Positions 31,750-41,939 of a stretch of 64,000 bases of DNA are shown piece by piece. Every line of letters begins with the position of its first letter. Position 1 is the first letter of the stretch. The stretch is taken from assembly GCA_029204225.1 (NCBI GenBank), contig CM055096.1, positions 68,891,741 through 68,955,740 of the forward strand, read 5' to 3'. The notes under the pieces are model-generated. The model had not been told where the DNA came from, made no database searches, and worked only from the letters and a program-made list of their open reading frames with translations. Position numbers and translations under genes: made by a program. The DNA is from Diphasiastrum complanatum (lineage: Eukaryota > Streptophyta > Lycopodiopsida > Lycopodiales > Lycopodiaceae).

Positions 31750-33300
31750 TCCCCCTACGTAAGCATTTTCATCCTGAAAAATAAGTGACTTTGGGTCAGC
31801 ATGATGTCATGCTCAAAGTCTTTTGGTAGTTTTTTGTATCTTAGGCCACCTCCTGAAATAAGAATGATCTTCCCATGTATTGTCTTTAAATAGAGATTCT
31901 TTCCATTTGATTGTATTGTTGTACTGATTTTTCATTTAGTAACTCTTTACCATGATATCCAGTTGTTACCTCTAGTCCTACTATCGATTTCCTTTATCAA
32001 TTTGAAGGTCGTAGTTCAGCCACTGTGAACATTGCCAATATGCTTCTTCAATAAACTAACATGGCACACAATCTGCATCATCTTAAAGATCGGTAAATCT
32101 AGTTTATATGCAAATTTTCCATTTCTTCAAACGATTTGAAATGATGCATAAAATCGAGAACACAGCTTCTCACTTCAAGTCTTCTACAATATTGACTGAT
32201 GCTAAGGTTGTAGTTGTAGATAAACATATTCATTTTCATGATACTCTCAAAATGATCATAACTTGTCAGTGTATTATCTCATCTTCTTTTGAGACCCCTG
32301 CACGTGATCCTAATTTTCCTTGAGAAGGTTATGCATATTTTGCAATTCATCGACTACTATTGCTACTGTTACATTGGCCAACTCCATGTCAATCGATTAT
32401 ATTGGTTCATACCCATACAATGCATAGAAAGGGATCATACTCACAGACATGTGAGACATTGAATTGTAACCAAGTTTAGCAAGATACAGCCAATTAGTCC
32501 ATTTTATTTGTTGCTCGGCTACAAATGCCACAAGTAACATCCCCACAATTGCTTGACACCACCTTACATTAAATACTGAATGAGTAGTGCATGTATCTTG
32601 AAGATCAAGTTCATAAGCTAAAGAGCCAATTTTATTTATGATTTTTTGAAATAATTCACAATATCTAGTAGACAATTTGTATACCTTCTTCTATGCAAAA
32701 TAATATTTTGGAATTAAAAAATATTCTCAGTCATCAACTTTGAAATCTTTGGGAGATCTCTTAAGATCAACATAATGCTTAGCCCTATCTTGAACACTGA
32801 ATACTCTCGCAGCATTTCATGAAGGAAATCGACAACCTTTTGGATCTTAGCAAATTTTGTTTCCACATTAATTTAAGATATAGGTTGAAACCCCACATTA
32901 GCAAAAACACACTATAATTCGTAGTAAAATGATTTCTACTATTCTAAGTGAACTCTATCAGAAGAATGTAATCTTCCCAACGAAATTGTCTGTGAGACAC
33001 ATATAGTATCAACATGTCTTCCATAGTCTAGTTAGTTCTTTGAGTCTATCCATCTTATTGAAGATCGTCAGTAAAATTAAGACTAAGAGAACTCTCAAGC
33101 TTATGCAAAACCGATGACCAGAACTGACTTGTAGATTTGGAATCTCTATTACTAACAATATTACTTAGTAGTTCATATAACTTGAATAATCATTGTTGGG
33201 AATTCTCTTTTTTACCATGCCATATTGTTTGAGGATTCAATTTCTCGGATATGCATATGCCCATTATGTACTAGAATGATTGGATTCAATCTGAGGTGAC
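31750..33300 (-). pseudogene. Gypsy integrase relics, rearranged
   Basis: Minus-strand frames contain IVSNRDSKSTSQFWSSVLHK and a damaged DGQTQRTN (about 33170-33030), LYVSHRQFRWEDYILLIEF (about 33010), QDRAKHYVDLKRSPKDFKVD (about 32780), ELFQKIINKIGSLAYELDLQ with THSVFNV (the SH3-like C-terminal module, about 32650-32560), then QQIKWTNWLYLAKLGYNSMS and IPFYALYGYEP (32510-32400). The last piece normally precedes the C-terminal module, so the order is permuted and two elements or a duplication are involved. Many stops. 31750-32390 has no recognisable frame. Confidence 0.75.
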
Positions 33301-33565
33301 TTAGTGTAATATTGATAACTTTGTGTTAATCAAGCTGTCCAGAAATTTAAAATAATAAAGGAGTGGACTTTTATGAATTTGAAGAGGACTTTTATGAACA
33401 ATTTGTCCTGTAAGTCACACAAATAATTGAACAAGTAATGGACAGAAATTGCAATCCTCTATGTGCACGCAGAATACAAACTACGGTGGATGAGAAAAAA
33501 CCAACTCTTTTAGTATTCCCTATATAACAATTATTGTAATTTTTTTCTGCTTTTGATGAGCCTGG

Positions 33566-33630
33566 AATGAGTGGGTAAGAAGTGATTAATTCAATGGAAT
33601 GAGTGGGTAAGAAGTGATAAGTTCAATTTT
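33566..33630. repeat. 32-bp tandem duplication
   Basis: GGAATGAGTGGGTAAGAAGT occurs twice at a 32-bp interval inside an otherwise unassigned stretch (33300-33840). Confidence 0.9.
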
Positions 33631-33839
33631 TATAGAGTGATTACTACATGTAGTTAATAAGCCTTGGTAATGCGTACTTATTGTTGTCTCAAACAACTAG
33701 CTATTTGTGAGAAGTATGAATCTTTTAAACCCTGACAATAATAAGTCTATAGAAAACATCTTGCAATTACCTTCCCTTGCAAGAGAAGTTCTATAGAAAA
33801 GAATCAGCTCCTTTTCCAAGATTTAACCTGTGGAGTCAA

Positions 33840-34290
33840 CAAAGTGTTGAAAAGGAATTGTCTTGACAGCTCTAAGTTCTCCTTCCTTAATGCTCTCATC
33901 AATACATGCTAACTCATCATTAAATGCTTTAACTCTCAATAAAAAAAAAACATGAGCACTTTTTTCCTTCTTTTACAAACTTTGAGGATTTGTATTCTTA
34001 GAATCAACACTCTAGATGTAGACTTGAATTCATAAAGCTTCTTTAATTAATCCCAAGCCTCCTTTGATGAAGTACACTTACCAACTTCTTTGAGAAGTTC
34101 ATTGGTAATATTCATGTTAATCATGTGTAGAGCTCCTTTAGCTCTCTTGTCATACCTCACTTGATCTTAAAGTGCTTGAGGCCTCTTCTCCACACCTGCA
34201 ACAATCTTCATCAACTCATTCATCTCCAATAAGGACTCCAATCTCACCTTTCAAGTAGAATAGTAGATCTCACCTTCCGTACAATAACAG
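33840..34290 (-). pseudogene. Gag relic of minus-strand Copia element E
   Basis: The minus strand encodes VRLESLLEMNELMKIVAGVE, VRYDKRAKGALHMINMNITN, ELLKEVGKCTSSKEAW and KSTSRVLILRIQILKV, close to the Gag of intact element C (ESLLEMNELMDIVVGVEERP, RYDKRAKKALHMIKMNVTNE). Stops and frameshifts are frequent. It lies directly next to the LTR fragment at 34300-34474. The PBS and leader are deleted between them. Confidence 0.85.
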
Positions 34291-34299
34291 TACCCTACT

Positions 34300-34474
34300 A
34301 TATTTCCCACGTGTGGATTCAAAAATAGCAAAATATAAGCATTCTACACACAAGATTGCATGTGCACCAATGGATAGATGAACCCAAGAGAACTCGTGTA
34401 TAAGCATGAAGTGAGAAAGAGAGAGAGAGAGAGAAGATCATATCTTCCCACGAGTTTACATCCTTTTATAGCAG
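34300..34474 (-). repeat. LTR of Copia element E, part 1 (split by element D)
   Basis: Minus-strand LTR of the same family as the solo LTR at 57694-58343. Shared features are the CACACGTGTGG-like G-box (34306-34316), CCAATGGATAG, AACCCAAGAGAAC, and CTTTTATAGCAG (TATA box on the minus strand, 34463-34470). The homology stops at the element D insertion and resumes at 39034. Confidence 0.85.
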
Positions 34475-35205
34475 TGTTGGATGTTAATGCTCAGCCTTAA
34501 CAATCGTTCAAGTAATGAGCATCCTGAAAACAGCCGAAGGCCGACTACATATTTTGGACCTTTGCATTTTTGCAATCTTTGTTTTTGCCTTAAAACACTT
34601 TTTAAGGCACCTTCACCTTTTTCGCCTTCTTTGCATTTTTCGCACCTTCAGGAAAATGCGACAAGATAACGAAAATGCCTTGAAATCCATTTCAAGCATA
34701 CCTTCGGGATTTTCGCACCTTCAAAATTTACATGCTTTCTCTATTTTTCGGATTTTTCGGGTTTTTCACAACAGTGGCAGACCGACTTCGCTAAACTGTC
34801 ATCAACCCTAAAACAATTGGACAGCTAAATATCCCAAGGGAGGTTACCTACTTTGTACATATACAAAGACTGGTGTAAATAGCATTCAATGCTTGTAAGA
34901 TAATTTTTTAAGACACTTGTAAATATATACTACTAGCTGAATCAAGCTAAGTAAGGTTTTTAACAATCAGAATTATCTGTAGCCAGCATAATCACGCTCA
35001 ACAATCAAGCTGAAGTTATCACTTCAAGCATTGTACTCACTTTTTGATATTAATCAAAGTGCATTTTTGCCTCACTATTGTATCGTTCATTTGCGCAATT
35101 TGTTTGAATCATTCATCTTGAATATTTCTGCTGCTAACTGTTGCGTTTTCGTTCCTACACGCCTACACTTAAACTTCCGCTGTCGATCACCCACGTTTTA
35201 CGACA
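34475..35205 (+). repeat. 5' LTR of element D (731 bp)
   Basis: TGTTGGATGTTAATGC...TTTTACGACA. TG...CA ends, TSD on the left and PBS directly on the right. Same family as the LTR at 319-1038. Confidence 0.95.
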
Positions 35206-35219
35206 TGGTATCAGAGCGG
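35206..35219 (+). promoter_or_regulatory. Primer-binding site, element D
   Basis: TGGTATCAGAGCGG directly after the LTR. It is complementary-type to the initiator Met tRNA 3' end. Confidence 0.9.
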
Positions 35220-35350
35220 GCATTTCAGTAATCTATATTTCTACTGTAGATTATCAGTCTTGTTTCTATCAAGACGTTTTCTATAGCAAGCGCGTAGCCA
35301 ACAATATTCTAATTTCGTTGTTTCTACCAACGATCTCATTCAAACCAGAA

Positions 35351-36247
35351 TGGATCCATCTTCTAGTTCATCTCTCATTGACAAACTCGACGGAGACAAC
35401 TAGCATCTCTGAAAATTCAAGATGAAGGTCATATTACTAGCCACAAAACTGTGGGACATCGTTGATGCACAGAGCTCAAACCAGAAGGTGATGCAGCCAG
35501 CATCACCAAGTGGAGACTGAGAGATGGCAAAGCATTTGCCATTATCTCCCTCAACATCAAGGATACTCAAATCAGCCACATATGTGCTGCTCAGACTGCT
35601 AAAGATGCATGGGACATCTTAGCAACTCTCTACGATATCAGGGATGTTACTTCTAAGTTACACTTGAGAAAGAAATTCTTCACCCTGAGAAGGTCTGACG
35701 CAGAAAGTGTTTCGAGTCATCTCAACACGCTTAAAAATCTTGTGGAGCAGATGACTGCTCAATCATAGAAGATTTCGATGCACTCATGACTCTACCTTAA
35801 GCCTACGAAAATTGGATAATTGCAATTTCTACCCAGGAGCACCTCACTCTATCAAGAGTAATTTCGCTGCTTCTACAAGAGATGATCAGCATCCTCCTCA
35901 GGCTCAGGAGCGGATCCTCAAGCTCTATACTCAAAAGAAAATCAGAAGTTCAGATCTAAGAGAACTACACAGTCAGATTATCTTGACAGGAAGAGCAGCA
36001 TGCAGTCTGGACCAAATTCCGGTTCAGGATCGAAGTCAAGTTCTTCATCATTCCAACCATTGCAAAAACTATTCTGCAGATACTATAAGAGGACTGGCCA
36101 TGAAATCAAGGACTATCCGACTTTGAAGTACAACAACGAAAAAAAGAAGCAGTTCCAACAACAAGCACACAGTGCTACAACCAATCACTCGATTCAGCAA
36201 CAGGAGGAAGATGAAGCTGCTTTCATGACCAAAGTTGGAGAACAATA
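35351..36247 (+). pseudogene. Gag relic of element D
   Basis: Starts MDPSSSSSLIDKLDGDN, followed by a stop at 35401. Later frames give DGKAFAIISLNIKDTQISHI, KDAWDILATLYDIRDVTSKL and HLRKKFFTLRRSDAESVSSH. A zinc knuckle near 36075-36125 reads CRYYKRTGHEIKDYPT, i.e. two of the CCHC cysteines are Tyr codons. Several frameshifts and stops. Confidence 0.88.
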
Positions 36248-36830
36248 GGATATCAATTCCTGGTGTCAGATTCCGGAGCAACTCAACACATGACTCACCA
36301 TCGCGACTGGTTCAAGGACTACAAGTCATTCACCCATACAAGAGTTGTGCAACTTGGAGACAACTAATCACATTCAATCAAAGGTGAAGGAATAGTCAGA
36401 GTCGAATTCCAGAAAAAGTGAAGTCAAGTTGCTGTCCAATATTCTCCATGTTCCAAATCTGACCAAGAATTTGCTCTCAATTAGCAGAATCACCGATTCA
36501 GGTCGGAAGGTCGAATTCGATACAGGCAACTACACAATTCTTGAAAAATCCTGGAAGGTTCTAGCCTTCTAAAGAAAAAGCGGCTATCTTTACAAACTCA
36601 GCCATTGATACTCTTCTAACAGTCAAGCTCTTCACACAGCCACTTCTGAATCAACTGATATATTGTGGCATTTCAGACTTGGCCACCTCAATTTCAATAG
36701 TATCCAGCAAATGTTTGCTCAGAGACTAGTACAAGATCTGTCTTCTGTCTCCATGCGAAAACTGTATTATCAACAAACATGCAAGAAGCCCTTTTATTTC
36801 AGACTCAGTTCATACTTCTAAAGGTTGTTT
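36248..36830 (+). pseudogene. Protease and pre-integrase relic of element D
   Basis: DSGATQHMTHHRDWFKDY (about 36270-36325) is the Copia protease active site, still intact. KGEGIVRVEF and a damaged SKNLLSISRI-like segment follow, then WHFRLGHLNF (pre-integrase, about 36665-36695). Frameshifts separate the pieces. Confidence 0.85.
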
Positions 36831-37034
36831 GACCTTGTACACAGCGACATTTGTGGCCCGATGCAAACTGCTTCCACAGGAGGAGCTCTCTATTTCCTAA
36901 CCTTCATCGACGACTTCTCTCGAAGGACTGCTACTTACTTTATGAAGAACAAATCTAAAGCATTCAAGTTCTTCAAGCAGTTCAAGGCGTTTGCAGAAAA
37001 CCAGACCCAGAGGAAGATCAAGGCTCTACGCACA

Positions 37035-37120
<86 letters not shown>

Positions 37121-37657
37121 ATCTCCATAGAATTTAAAAAGTTCGGCAAGGCCAATGGGATACATCAACAATTTACAACCAGCTACTCACCTCAGTCCAA
37201 TGGTGTAGCTGAACGGAAGAATCGGACACTCATCGAAAGTGCCAAGAGCATGCTGGCCCATGCCTCTCTCTCAAAGAAATTCAGAGCAGAAGCTGTTACT
37301 ATAGCATCCTATCTTCAGAATCAATCCATCACCAAGGCCTTGAATGGCAAGACACCTTATGAGGTGTGGACAGGATCAAAGCCATAACTCAAATATATTC
37401 GAGTGTTTGGATGTATCGCTTTCACTCAGACCCCTGAAGATTTAAGAAGAAAGCTAGATGACAAGAGCAGGAAAACTATTTTCATCGGCTATTTCCCAGA
37501 CCACAAGGCATACAAGCTCTACAATCTGGATACCCAGAAGGCATTCACCAGTAGAGACGTCATTTTTGTGGAAGACCAGTTCATCGACCACAAGAAAAAA
37601 GCTGCGAAAAAATCTGACCCAGGGATCGAACAACCAAATTCCGATCTAGGGATTTAA
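36825..37657 (+). pseudogene. Integrase relic of element D
   Basis: FDLVHSDICGPMQTASTGGA contains the first catalytic Asp, then FLTFIDDFSRRTATYF. KALRTDG holds the second Asp and is directly interrupted by the GA tract, where GGEYIS should continue. Coding resumes with FKKFGKANGIHQQFTTSYSP and SNGVAERKNRTLIESAKSML (catalytic Glu). A stop at 37386 interrupts GSKP/LKYIRVFGCIAF. The tail FIGYFPDHKAYKLYNLDTQK and TSRDVIFVED is normal. Confidence 0.92.
37039..37117. repeat. (GA)n microsatellite inside the integrase ORF
   Basis: A 79-bp GA tract replaces the GGAGGAGAGTAT-type codons expected for Gly-Gly-Glu-Tyr right after the second catalytic Asp of element D integrase. Confidence 0.97.
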
Positions 37658-37864
37658 CTGCAGAAAAGCGACATTGACTCCGACACTGAGTCAGAACCTC
37701 AACGAGTCAACCCACATCAGAGGACCGAAGTTCAACCTAGAAGGTCGAACAGGTCCAAACTACCTCCATCCAGATTTATGGATGATCCGGCCTGCTACTT
37801 CGTACAGGAACCAACTACCATTTCTGAGGCAACGTCTACTCTTGATGCTAACTAGTGGAAAGCA

Positions 37865-38552
37865 GTGATGGACACCGAATTCGATTCTCTAATAGAGAAT
37901 CAAACATGGACAGTCACTGAGCTGTCAAAGGACCAAAATCCGATTCCATGCAAATGGATATTCATGGCGAAATATAATGTTGAAGGAAAGCTAAATCGCT
38001 ACAAGGCTAGGCTAGTCGCCAAAGGCTACCCCCAGATTCTAGACCTGGACTATTCTGAAACCTTCAGCCCAATAATCAAACATGCTTCGATCCGCCTACT
38101 CCTCTCCAACAGATGGATGTTTCCTCAACAGAACCATCGAAGAAGAAATTTATATGTCGCAACCAAAGGGATACGAACTCAAGGGCAATCAAAAGCACCT
38201 TGTATGTAAAATCTACAAGGCTCTCTACGGACTAAAACAGTCACCCAGAGCCTGGTTCCAAAAAATCAGTAACGATCTGAATTTGATGAAGAAAACGAAA
38301 TGCATGTTGGCCCAGGAGTACAAGATGACTGATATGGGTCCACCAAGATCGACCCAGCATACTGATTTTCATCAGTCAGCAACGATATCTCAACAACGTA
38401 CTGGAAAAGTATGGAATGGCCAACTGCAAACCAAGTCATTTTTCACTCGACCCTGGACTAAAACTATCAAAGGAAAAGTCTCCTCAAACTGAGGCAGAAA
38501 AGGAAAAAATATAGCGCTACTCGTTTCAATCCATCATCGGCTCACTGATTGG
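37865..38552 (+). pseudogene. Reverse transcriptase relic of element D
   Basis: [60 protein letters not shown] and KHASIRLLL are RT N-terminal blocks. A deletion joins them to QMDV... and, in another frame, [40 protein letters not shown]. That runs directly into LMKKTKCMLAQEYKMTDMGP, so the YVDD-containing stretch is missing. It ends in a QSIIGSLIG segment fused to the 3' LTR. Confidence 0.9.
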
Positions 38553-39028
38553 GATTTACATGCTTTCTCTATTCAAAGGCACCTTCAGGTTTTTCGGGTT
38601 TTTCACAATAGTGGCAGACCGACTTCACTAAACTGTCATCAACCCTAAAACAATTGGACAGCTAAATATCCCAAGGGCGGTTACCTAATTTGTACATATA
38701 CAAAGACTAGCGTAAATAGCATTCAATGCTTGTAAGATATTTTTTTAAGACACTTGTAAATATATACTACTAGTTGAATCAAGCTAAGTAAGGTTTTTAA
38801 CAATCAGAGTTATCTGTAGTCAGCGTAATCACGCTCAACAATCAAGCTGAAGTTATCACTTCAAGCATTGTACTCACTGTTTGATATTAATCAGAGTGCA
38901 TTTTTGTCTACTGTATCGTTCATTTGCGCAATTTGTTTCATCTTGAATATCAGTTGCTAACTGTTGTATTTCTGTTCCTACACGCCTACGCTCAAACTTC
39001 CACTGTTGGTCACCCACGTTTTACGACA
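38553..39028 (+). repeat. Truncated 3' LTR of element D
   Basis: From TTTACATGCTTTCTCT on it matches the 5' LTR from about 34726 to its end. The first 250 bp of the LTR, RNase H and the polypurine tract are deleted. It ends TTTTACGACA at 39028, followed by the TSD AGCAG. Confidence 0.92.
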
Positions 39029-39033
39029 AGCAG

Positions 39034-39290
39034 GATGAATCTTTAATTTTTCTCCATAACAAAAACCTTATCAACAATATGACTAGATTCAATGCATCTA
39101 ACATTCAAATTTGAATGTGTCCAAACTTGACCTCCTAACTTTTCCACACTTTTCAAAAGTGGTAATTCAAATGAACTTTGACTAAAATACTCTCATAAAG
39201 TTTATCTCTAATTCTAAAATGCATATTGGCCTAATATTGACAATTAACCAAAATATGACTAAATTTGACTAAACTAGTTGAAATTTCTTA
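39034..39290 (-). repeat. LTR of Copia element E, part 2
   Basis: Continues the LTR broken at 34474. It matches the solo LTR at 57694 on in reverse, for example CTTTTCCACACTTTTCAAAA and AACTAGTTGAAATTTCTTA at the end, where the solo LTR has AACTAGTTGAATCTTTCACA. The right end is eroded. Confidence 0.8.
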
Positions 39291-39304
39291 TGAGAGTCAC
39301 GTAA

Positions 39305-39772
39305 GTGATTCACAATTGGGAAACACGAAAACTCACCTTTGAGAATAGAGAGCAAGCAGTAAAGATGGATCCAACCACTTGGGCAGTGAAACCTATTACT
39401 CCTAAGGCTGATGACGACTCCTCCACCACCGACCATAGCATTGATCGCCCAAGACCAGTCAAGAGAGATCACTATAATTTACAATCTAACATTGTTCGTT
39501 GGATAGAAGCATTAGCCACCGTTGACTGTATGGTTGGGCATACATGTCATCCGAATTTGGATTCAAAACCCAGCACTTCATCTCCCGAGGGATACAACCT
39601 AGACACGCCAATAACTTACGGGGTGAACGTGATTAACGTGGCATGGGTAGCAACGGAACCAATTCTTGAAGCAGTTGAAGATGATCTTGTACCCTGGCAA
39701 CATGTCTTCTCATTAAACGAAGAAGCCGATGTGAAGATTTATGAATCACTAAGATCCAAAAACATCTATTGA
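39305..39772 (+). CDS. Hypothetical ORF, 155 codons
   Basis: Open plus-strand frame (an internal start at MDPTTWAVKPITPKADDD, 39365, is as likely). Hydrophilic, ends ...EEADVKIYESLRSKNIY. It contains SNIVRWIEALATVDCMVGH and WQHVFSLNEEADVKI. No family recognised, no signal peptide or membrane segment. It lies between the element E LTR and a LINE relic, so it may be a leftover of another retrotransposon or a host exon. Real coding status is uncertain. Confidence 0.3.
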   Translation: MIHNWETRKLTFENREQAVKMDPTTWAVKPITPKADDDSSTTDHSIDRPRPVKRDHYNLQSNIVRWIEALATVDCMVGHTCHPNLDSKPSTSSPEGYNLDTPITYGVNVINVAWVATEPILEAVEDDLVPWQHVFSLNEEADVKIYESLRSKNIY

Positions 39773-39863
39773 TGTACTTGTGATAGTAGTGAATCAGTTT
39801 TGTTATCACATTAACTATCACTGCTACTATCGACTATTCAATTGACAATTTATTGTCGAATAG

Positions 39864-40390
39864 TTATTCAACTACTACACAACTTATTTTCCAATAGTTA
39901 GACCAAGAGTGACAGATGAAGTCTTGCAGGAAATCTTGGGCATCGAGCAGTGAGTGGGAAGACTGGAACATTGACCAAGAAGAAAGCTCGACCTGAGAGA
40001 TAGAGTGAGGCCCGTCGATAGGAGTGAGATACATGTTAAAGTCTCCAACAACAATAAGATACTCGTCTTGGATAAAGGGGAGGTTAGACCAAAAGTCTAT
40101 ACGATCAAGGGTGGTGCATGGTGCATACAATTTATGATGGAAAAGGAGAAACCCAGTTTGCGCAATTACCCAATTACCAACATGATCCGACTGATTGGAG
40201 AGCACCTGCCAATCACGAGAAACCCCACCATGGGTTCTCTGCACAGGGGAAGCCACGTAATAGAAGGAAGTAGCAAACTTTTAATCAAACAATGTTGGAT
40301 GAAGCCTCGTTGCAGAGCACCACATTATGCCTCGGATATGAAAACAAGACCTACGCCAAGATCTACGCCAAGCAACTACGAGGGGGTCAT
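39864..40390 (-). pseudogene. LINE (L1-like) endonuclease relic
   Basis: The minus-strand frame QTGFLLFHHKLYAPCTTLDR, IDFWSNLPFIQDEYLIVVGD, FNMYLTPIDG matches the apurinic-like endonuclease of plant LINE ORF2, with the GDFN catalytic motif present (about 40050-40060). The upstream part is frame-shifted, and the reverse transcriptase is absent. Confidence 0.75.
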
Positions 40391-40880
40391 TCCATTACGT
40401 AGTTTAGGGCGCCTAGCAAGAAGTGGGCAGTTAGCGACGTCATGCCCAAGGCACCTACACCTATAGCATGAATCATGAAGACCTTTGAAGTGAATCTGCT
40501 ACAAGTATTGTTTACCCATACAGTAGAACCATAATTGCTCCACTAAAGGATCGGACGGCTTTCAAAGAATGCAAGCTCGCACATGTGGAGAAGGATCATG
40601 AGTTCTACTTGGCTGCACTAGAAGGACTTTGGCCAAACTCTCCAAGATAGTACTAAAGGCTACATCAATTTTGGGAGGGGGGGAAGCTTCGTCCAAATTT
40701 ACACTTCCAAATGCGAAATTAATTTGTGGAAGCAATAGAGAAAAGCCACAATAGACAAAGAAGGGTCAAAGATGTGATTCATCCTTTAAAAGATTCCCAA
40801 AAGATGCGTACAATGGTACTTCGAAGAAGTCATCCTGTCAAGGAATGTGCTTTGCACTAGATGTAAAGGGCAATTCCTTA
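40391..40880 (-). pseudogene. LINE ORF1 C-terminal relic with zinc knuckle
   Basis: The minus strand reads VNLDEASPPPKIDVAFSTIL, ESLAKVLLVQPSRTHDPSPH and then CYRCRCLGHDVANCP (CCHC: C-x2-C-x4-H-x4-C, about 40475-40430), the layout of plant LINE ORF1 (DUF4283-type region plus zinc knuckle). Stops occur. It lies directly upstream of the endonuclease of the same element. Confidence 0.7.
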
Positions 40881-41939
40881 CTGGAAGTACATTGGTCTGT
40901 TTTTTGGATAAATCTTGGCAATAGGAAAAAGAAATTAGGTGATTATTTTTGGTGTACCAAATTTTCTACCTTGGACTCTTCAATAAGAAGACACATTAAC
41001 GGCTTAATGCTTTGATTTTGTGGCATCATTTTACTCTTGCCAAGTCACTATGAATGTCAACTTGAAAGTGAACCACATCTCAAACAATAATACAAGAAAA
41101 TTTAAGATCCTTGATTTCAGCCTCTTTTAACTTATTGATATACCACCATCTGACACACTATATCGCAATCATACTCAAATCTCATCGTTGGGGTCTCCTT
41201 GATTTATCATGACAAAAAATATCCCCTCACCAAAGAATTACATGCACAGTCCAATTTCAAATCTTGAAATCTAACCAATAAAATGAACCTTTTGGAGGAC
41301 ATTTTCGGTACATTGATTAAAGATTATAAATGTTTTTTCGTGTCATGTGGCTACGACTCCATTTTGAAACATAGCGAGAGCTCTCTATTCTGTTCCTGGA
41401 AAATAGAAATAATTACACGAACAATTTAGCCGAAAAAACTCATAGAAATGTAATGTAAGATATAAACTGTATACAAAAAAATCCTTTAAAATGTTGGAAT
41501 AATGCTGTCAAGAGGTCTTGCACCTTCATTCATCTAACCCTTCCCAGTATAAAACAACTACGAAGAGCCAAACTACTGGAAATCTCATGAAAAAAACATC
41601 CTACATTGTTGTCAAAAACTATAACAAGAGAATCAGCCTGAAACCCCGAATACTTACTAGAAAGAATGGATGATGAATATTTGTGAAAACTAAAACGCTT
41701 TTCTGAAAATTCTTCTGAACTACACACCCTCTAAAATACACACCGCCTCCAAAAAGCGCTTAAGGAGATGATAAATTTTCCGCTCACCCCCTTGGCTGTT
41801 AACCATGTGTTAAAAACTGCCACCGGGAAAATTTTGAATGGCTGGCAATGCAAACGTGGCAAAATCTGACAAAGTCAGAAGGTGTTGGGCTTAGAACTCC
41901 AACGCCGCTTTAAGAGAAGAATTGTCACAAGGAACTGCA
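40881..41939. other. No gene recognised; 3' flank of the Kazal gene
   Basis: AT-rich sequence without supported ORFs. The part nearest 41939 would be the 3' untranslated region of the minus-strand Kazal gene. Confidence 0.5.

Larger units (their letters stand above)
34475..39028 (+). mobile_element. Copia element D, 4.55 kb, TSD AGCAG, degraded
   Basis: Bounded by identical 5-bp duplications AGCAG (34470-34474 and 39029-39033). Complete 5' LTR, PBS, gag, protease, integrase and partial RT, then a truncated 3' LTR. Its polyprotein is broken by stops, deletions (including the RT YxDD box) and a GA-repeat expansion. It is inserted into the LTR of element E. Confidence 0.95.
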
